The position numbers and the translations under genes were made by a program. 64,000 nucleotides of DNA from Novosphingobium malaysiense (GTDB lineage Bacteria; Pseudomonadota; Alphaproteobacteria; Sphingomonadales; Sphingomonadaceae). Positions 60,145-64,000 of the stretch are shown here, piece by piece. The notes under the pieces were generated by a model, which saw only the letters and a program-made list of their open reading frames with translations, did not search any database and was not told where the DNA came from. Each line of letters starts with the position of its first letter. Positions within the stretch are counted from its first letter, which is position 1. The stretch lies in NCBI RefSeq assembly GCF_000802225.1, contig NZ_JTDI01000006.1:186001-250000 (forward strand), written 5' to 3'.

Positions 60145-62325
60145 ATGCGGTTCAGTCACATTCTTGCGTTTTCGGTTTCGGCCTTGGGCTTTGCAAAGCC
60201 GGCGGTTGCACAGGACATGGCGGAGAGCAGGCCAGGCCAGGAGGCCCCGGGAACGCGTGCATCCGATATCGTGGTGACGGCTGCCCGCACGCAACTGCCG
60301 GCGAGTGCGCTTCCCCTCACGATCGACGTGATCAATTCGCAGATGCTCGATCGCCAACTGGTGATTTCCGGTTCGACTGTAGACGCCGTATCGGCGCTTC
60401 TGCCCTCCTTCTCGCCCACCCGCGAAAAGCTGAGCGGCGCCGGTGAAAGCTTGCGCGGGCGCGCTCCGCTCTACGCCATCGACGGCATCCCCCAGTCCAC
60501 ACCCGTGCGCGACGGTTCGCGCGATGGCTACACGATCGATCCCTTCTTTATCGACCGGGTCGAGGTGATCTACGGCTCAAACGCCTTGCAGGGCATCGGT
60601 GGCACCGGGGGAGTCGTCAACCAGGTCACCGTGCCGGCACCGGAGAACGACGGCCTGAGAATCAGGACATTGCTGCAGGGCACTGCTGCGGATGGTTTCG
60701 ACGGCGAGGCGCTGGGAGGCAAGCTCGCAGCGCTTGCGGGCTGGCGGTCAGGTGCATTCGATGCATCGGTTGGCGGCGCATTCCAGCGACGCGGGGCATT
60801 CGTGGATGGAAAGGGCAATCGCATAGGCGTCGATGGCACCCAGGGCGAGATCCAGGATAGCGACAGCTGGTCCGTCTTCGGGCGGATTGGTTACCAACTT
60901 ACCGAAGATACGCGCCTAGAGCTGATTGCAAATCACTTCGAGCTCGAAGGCAACAACCATTATGTTCTGGTCCCCGGCGATCGTGCCGCAGGCATCCCGG
61001 CATCGAGCACCAGGGGCACCACGCAGGGCAATCCGCCATCCAACCGCGCCGACATGGTGTCGCTTGCGCTTCGCGACAGCGATCTTGCCGGCGGGTCCTT
61101 CACGTTGCAGGGCTTTTACAACCAGACGCGCGACACATTTGGCGGGGGCACGTTCGCGACGTTTCAGGATCCTATGATCGACCCGACGGGCCAGCTGTTC
61201 GACCAGTCGGCCAACAAGTCGCGCAAGCTGGGAGGAAAAGTCAGCTACGAACGGCCTGTCCCCGGGTTCGAAGACCTTGTCGTCACCATCGGTTTCGACG
61301 CCCTGCTCGACAAGACCCGACAGTATCTGGTGCAGACCGGGCGTGACTGGGTTCCTGAGACCGAGTTTCGCAGCTTCGCACCGTTCGCGCAGGCGAATCT
61401 GGCATTGTTCGATGGCCTCCTCCGCCTGGCGGGCGGGCTGCGCCATGAAGACGTGAAGCTCAAGGTCGGCGACTACGAGACCCTTGCCTCATACGGCGCA
61501 ACCGACAGGGCGGACGTCTCTACATACCAGCCCGTGTTCGTTGCCGGCGGGAGCCCTTCATTCAGCGATACGCTGTTCAATGGCGGCGTCATCCTCGAAC
61601 CGATCGATGGTATCAGGGCCTACGGCAGCTATGCCGAGGGATACACGATCGCCGACGTGGGACGCATACTTCGTGGAATCACGGAGCAAGGCGTCGACAT
61701 CGACGATTTCCTGTCGCTGGAACCTGTGATTTCGAACAACAAGGAACTGGGCGTCGAAGTGGAACGCGGCCCCCTGAAGGCCAGCGCGAGCTATTTCTGG
61801 TCCTCCAGCAAGCTCGGTTCTCGCCTTGTCCTGAACCCGGACGGTATTTTCGAAGTCGTGCGCGCGCCCGTCGAGATCGAGGGTCTGGAACTGAGCCTCG
61901 CGACGCGAACTCCGGTTCCCGGACTCGATCTGTCGATCGGCTTCAGCCACCTCACCGGCCGCACGGACGATGACGGGGACGGCATCCTCGAAGCGGACCT
62001 CGATGGCGCCAACATCTCCCCCGACCGGGTCAATCTTGCCGCGGATTTCGAGAGTGGCCGCTTCAGCGCCCGCACGCAGGCCCGCTTCTACCTAAAGCGC
62101 GCCTTCGATGGCCAGCCTGCCGAAGCCAGCTTCTCCGGTTACACGGTGCTGGACGTCTATCTGGGCTACCGGACCGACTTCGGCCTCGTATCGCTCGGGA
62201 TTCAGAATGCGCTCGACGAATACTACCTGACTTACGATAGCGACACCGTGCGCACATTCGACGACAATCGCTATTTTGCCGGACGGGGACGAACCCTCAC
62301 CTTGTCACTGCAAAGCGAGTTCTAA
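60145..62325 (+). CDS. TonB-dependent siderophore-type receptor
   Basis: A 726-residue outer-membrane receptor. Signal peptide residues 1-23 (AKPAVAQ); DIVVTAARTQLPASALPLTI follows, then a plug with LRGRAPLYAIDGIPQSTPVR and VEVIYGSNALQGIGGTGGVV. The barrel ends LTLSLQSEF. The size and plug pattern match siderophore receptors. It starts at ATG 60145 after AGGAGG and its stop overlaps a PepSY-type gene, a pairing typical of iron uptake. No Fur box was firmly identified. Confidence 0.93.
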   Translation: MRFSHILAFSVSALGFAKPAVAQDMAESRPGQEAPGTRASDIVVTAARTQLPASALPLTIDVINSQMLDRQLVISGSTVDAVSALLPSFSPTREKLSGAGESLRGRAPLYAIDGIPQSTPVRDGSRDGYTIDPFFIDRVEVIYGSNALQGIGGTGGVVNQVTVPAPENDGLRIRTLLQGTAADGFDGEALGGKLAALAGWRSGAFDASVGGAFQRRGAFVDGKGNRIGVDGTQGEIQDSDSWSVFGRIGYQLTEDTRLELIANHFELEGNNHYVLVPGDRAAGIPASSTRGTTQGNPPSNRADMVSLALRDSDLAGGSFTLQGFYNQTRDTFGGGTFATFQDPMIDPTGQLFDQSANKSRKLGGKVSYERPVPGFEDLVVTIGFDALLDKTRQYLVQTGRDWVPETEFRSFAPFAQANLALFDGLLRLAGGLRHEDVKLKVGDYETLASYGATDRADVSTYQPVFVAGGSPSFSDTLFNGGVILEPIDGIRAYGSYAEGYTIADVGRILRGITEQGVDIDDFLSLEPVISNNKELGVEVERGPLKASASYFWSSSKLGSRLVLNPDGIFEVVRAPVEIEGLELSLATRTPVPGLDLSIGFSHLTGRTDDDGDGILEADLDGANISPDRVNLAADFESGRFSARTQARFYLKRAFDGQPAEASFSGYTVLDVYLGYRTDFGLVSLGIQNALDEYYLTYDSDTVRTFDDNRYFAGRGRTLTLSLQSEF

Positions 62326-63353
62326 TGCGACTTCTGACCACATTGCATCGATGGCTTGGTGCAACGATGGGACTGATCCTGATAGTCACGGGCCTGTCAG
62401 GATCGGCCCTGGTCTGGGAGAGTTGGTGGATCGGCGTGCCGGGTGCAAGGGCGCCTGTCACGGGCTCCGTCGCTTCCCTGGCGAGGTCAGTCGATATCGC
62501 CCGTGACCATCACCCCGGCCTGACCCGCATAACCTTCGCAAGCGAAGATATCGGGCTCCATCAGGCCGCCTATCTCGATGGGAGCGGCGCCTATATCGAT
62601 CAGTCCGGAAATATTGCGGCAAGCTGGTCCAGCATCTGGCAGCGGCCGGAACTGTGGCTCTTCGACCTGCACCATTATCTTTTTGCAGGCAGGTTCGGAG
62701 AGATCCTGGTAGGGACCGCAGGCCTGATCTGCATCTTCTTCGTCGTTTCCGGCATTATCCTCTGGTGGCGTACCCGCAGGACATTCTCTTTTCGGCTTTG
62801 GCCAAGGCGGCTCACGCGCAGTGCGATCGTTCGCCAGCACCGCGATATGGGCCTTCTGCTGGCCCCGCTCCTTCTCCTCGCGACGATTACCGGCGCCGCC
62901 ATGATCTTTCCTCAGCTCTCGCGGGCCATTACCGCGCCTTGGCCAGATCGCATGGCGCACCCGCAGTCTTCGCCACGACGCATTGCGCACGACGATTGGG
63001 CGGCGCTGCTGACCGAGGCAAGACGCACGTTCCCTCAAGCGGAAATACGACGGCTGCAATACAGTGCAGGCAACGGCGCAGCAGCGACCCTTCGCCTGCG
63101 CCAACCCTTCGAATGGACGCCGAACGGGCGCACCTACTTGAAAGTCGACAGGTCGGGCACTGTGAAAATCGAGGCCCCCGATGGTTCCCTCGACAAGCAG
63201 GCGATTAGCGAAAAATTCTACCCCATCCACGCTGCGAAGGTCGGGGGATGGGTTTGGAAGGCGGTAGTTACGTGCGCCGGATTAGGCCTCGTCATGCTGG
63301 GCGCGCTTGCCACTTTCAGTTTCTGGCTTCGCGCGCCAACCAGAACGATTTGA
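62325..63353 (+). CDS. PepSY-associated membrane protein (iron-uptake type)
   Basis: A 342-residue PepSY_TM protein (PiuB/FsrB-like). Membrane helices near the start (LHRWLGATMGLILIVTGLSG), middle (LVGTAGLICIFFVVSGIILW), LLLAPLLLLATITGAAMIFP and near the end (VTCAGLGLVMLGALATFSFW). The conserved HRWLG and LHHYLFAG histidines may bind haem for ferric-siderophore reduction. The ATG at 62325 overlaps the receptor stop codon (TAATG), so the two are coupled. Confidence 0.9.
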   Translation: MRLLTTLHRWLGATMGLILIVTGLSGSALVWESWWIGVPGARAPVTGSVASLARSVDIARDHHPGLTRITFASEDIGLHQAAYLDGSGAYIDQSGNIAASWSSIWQRPELWLFDLHHYLFAGRFGEILVGTAGLICIFFVVSGIILWWRTRRTFSFRLWPRRLTRSAIVRQHRDMGLLLAPLLLLATITGAAMIFPQLSRAITAPWPDRMAHPQSSPRRIAHDDWAALLTEARRTFPQAEIRRLQYSAGNGAAATLRLRQPFEWTPNGRTYLKVDRSGTVKIEAPDGSLDKQAISEKFYPIHAAKVGGWVWKAVVTCAGLGLVMLGALATFSFWLRAPTRTI

Positions 63354-63369
63354 CGGCAGGATGCCCTCC

Positions 63370-63396
63370 CGAGCCTGAGCGAGCGAAGGCTCGGGA
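63370..63396 (+). terminator. possible hairpin after the PepSY gene
   Basis: CCCGAGCCT and AGGCTCGGG form a 9-bp stem with a 9-base loop, 17 bases after the stop codon. No T run follows. Confidence 0.45.
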
Positions 63397-63478
63397 CTGG
63401 TGCTGAACGCCAAGCCCCGCGCCCTGCCCACCTGATCGGCGCAATTTCGGCCAGACAATTCGGCCAGACAAAAAGCCT

Positions 63479-63748
63479 TCAATCCCAGCTGATCACGCCA
63501 TCTGCCGACTGCCAACTTGCAGGCCTGATCATCTTGTCGTGGGCGATACGCACGGATCGTATTTCCGCTTCGATCTCGCGCCGCCAATGCTCGAGAAAGT
63601 CGAACAGGACCGGAAAGTCCGGCGCGGCATCGTACTCCTGCCAGGCGAACACCTGCAGCAGCGAGGGATGATCGGGCATGAAGTAACAGATCTCCGCTGT
63701 CGTCAGCCCGTATCCTGCGAGTTGAACGAGGAGTGCGCGATCGGTCAT
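63479..63748 (-). CDS. usg: Usg-family protein
   Basis: An 89-residue protein matching the small alphaproteobacterial Usg family: LVQLAGYGLTTAEICYFMPD, HPSLLQVFAWQEYDAAPDFP and VRIAHDKMIRPASW. The family is widespread but its function is unknown. Its ATG (63748) overlaps the stop of the small upstream gene at 63745-63748, so the pair is one unit. Confidence 0.88.
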   Translation of the reverse strand: MTDRALLVQLAGYGLTTAEICYFMPDHPSLLQVFAWQEYDAAPDFPVLFDFLEHWRREIEAEIRSVRIAHDKMIRPASWQSADGVISWD

Positions 63749-63981
63749 TGCACGCTCGCAGCGCCTCCCTGCTGGATCCTGCGGGGTTGCAAGGCCATGG
63801 ATCCGTGGGTCGATGCGACCGGACAGGGGATTTCATCCGGCTTGCAGGCGGCGGCCCCTTCATGGCGCGCCTCTCGCTCGACGTTCCAGGACGCTAGAAG
63901 CGCTTGCCTCACTTCGGGTTCTGGCACGGGATGGTGTGGGATCTCGAAAGGATGAAGGTAGCGAGAGAAAGACTGCGACAT
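63745..63981 (-). CDS. small protein of unknown function
   Basis: A 78-residue protein that I do not recognise. It is Pro/His-rich at the start (FSRYLHPFEIPHHPVPEPEV) and has no membrane segment. The call rests on an unusually good ribosome site (AAAGGAGGA, minus strand, near the right edge) and the four-base overlap with usg. It could be a lineage-specific partner of Usg. Confidence 0.7.
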   Translation of the reverse strand: MSQSFSRYLHPFEIPHHPVPEPEVRQALLASWNVEREARHEGAAACKPDEIPCPVASTHGSMALQPRRIQQGGAASVQ

Positions 63982-64000
63982 CGTTTCGTCCTCCTTTCTG

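Noticed and set aside
1..64000. CRISPR arrays, tRNA/rRNA genes, prophage or insertion sequences
   Set aside because: No spaced direct-repeat array, no cloverleaf or rRNA-like stretch, and no transposase, integrase or phage structural motif was seen on either strand.

Overview
The window is GC-rich, densely coded and carries several TonB-dependent receptors (four complete, one cut by the left edge). It also has many SDR/MDR oxidoreductases, a non-phosphorylative pentose pathway and a Usg-family gene. This points to an alphaproteobacterium of the sphingomonad type (Novosphingobium/Sphingobium-like); the assignment is inferred from gene content only. I found no rRNA, tRNA, CRISPR array or intact insertion sequence.

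Region 1 (1-9.9 kb) is a catabolic patch with two TonB receptors, an SDR, a ThuA-like protein, three MDR-superfamily reductases, two SnoaL-like small proteins and a Rieske ferredoxin-like protein. The substrate cannot be read from the sequence.

Region 2 (9.9-30.5 kb) is a coherent locus for arabinan/arabinogalactan-type polymers. Secreted GH43 and GH51 enzymes and an (alpha/alpha)6 hydrolase release sugars, a TonB receptor and an MFS permease import them, and GalM, a Gfo/Idh sugar dehydrogenase, an SMP-30 lactonase and an IlvD/Edd dehydratase make the 2-keto-3-deoxy acid. The path then forks: AraD1 plus a semialdehyde dehydrogenase for the C5 branch (to 2-oxoglutarate), DgoK plus DgoA for the C6 branch (to pyruvate and glyceraldehyde 3-phosphate). 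A FadR-type GntR regulator sits in the middle, and a shared T-N-GT-CGG-A-like motif precedes at least three transcription units. The dehydratase gene has a one-base frameshift in a seven-G run near its 3' end.

Region 3 (30.5-33.3 kb) is a two-gene cassette: a TIR/coiled-coil/membrane protein followed by a TPR-like/SLOG-like/class III nucleotide cyclase protein. This is a plausible NAD- and cyclic-nucleotide-based signalling or defence module.

Region 4 (33.5-41.9 kb) is a TetR-controlled oxidative cluster: a LimB-like flavin monooxygenase, a cytochrome P450, an SDR, a TPR-sulfotransferase and a TonB receptor.

Region 5 (42.1-59.5 kb) is a nitrogen-scavenging island: two paralogous NikR-like regulators without the nickel ligands, an ABC transporter, two DUF1989-type (urea carboxylase-associated) proteins, a biotin-dependent urea/guanidine carboxylase and allophanate hydrolase. 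These are followed by a beta-propeller protein, an ABM-type monooxygenase, a truncated haemoglobin and a small membrane protein. Two sterol-desaturase-family di-iron membrane oxygenases flank the island. Five 26-bp sites of the form TATTAC-N14-GTAATA (or close variants) lie before both regulators, the transporter and both oxygenases, suggesting one regulon. A MaoC-like protein follows.

Region 6 (60.1-64 kb) holds a siderophore-type TonB receptor with a PepSY membrane protein, then a Usg-family protein preceded by a small unknown gene.
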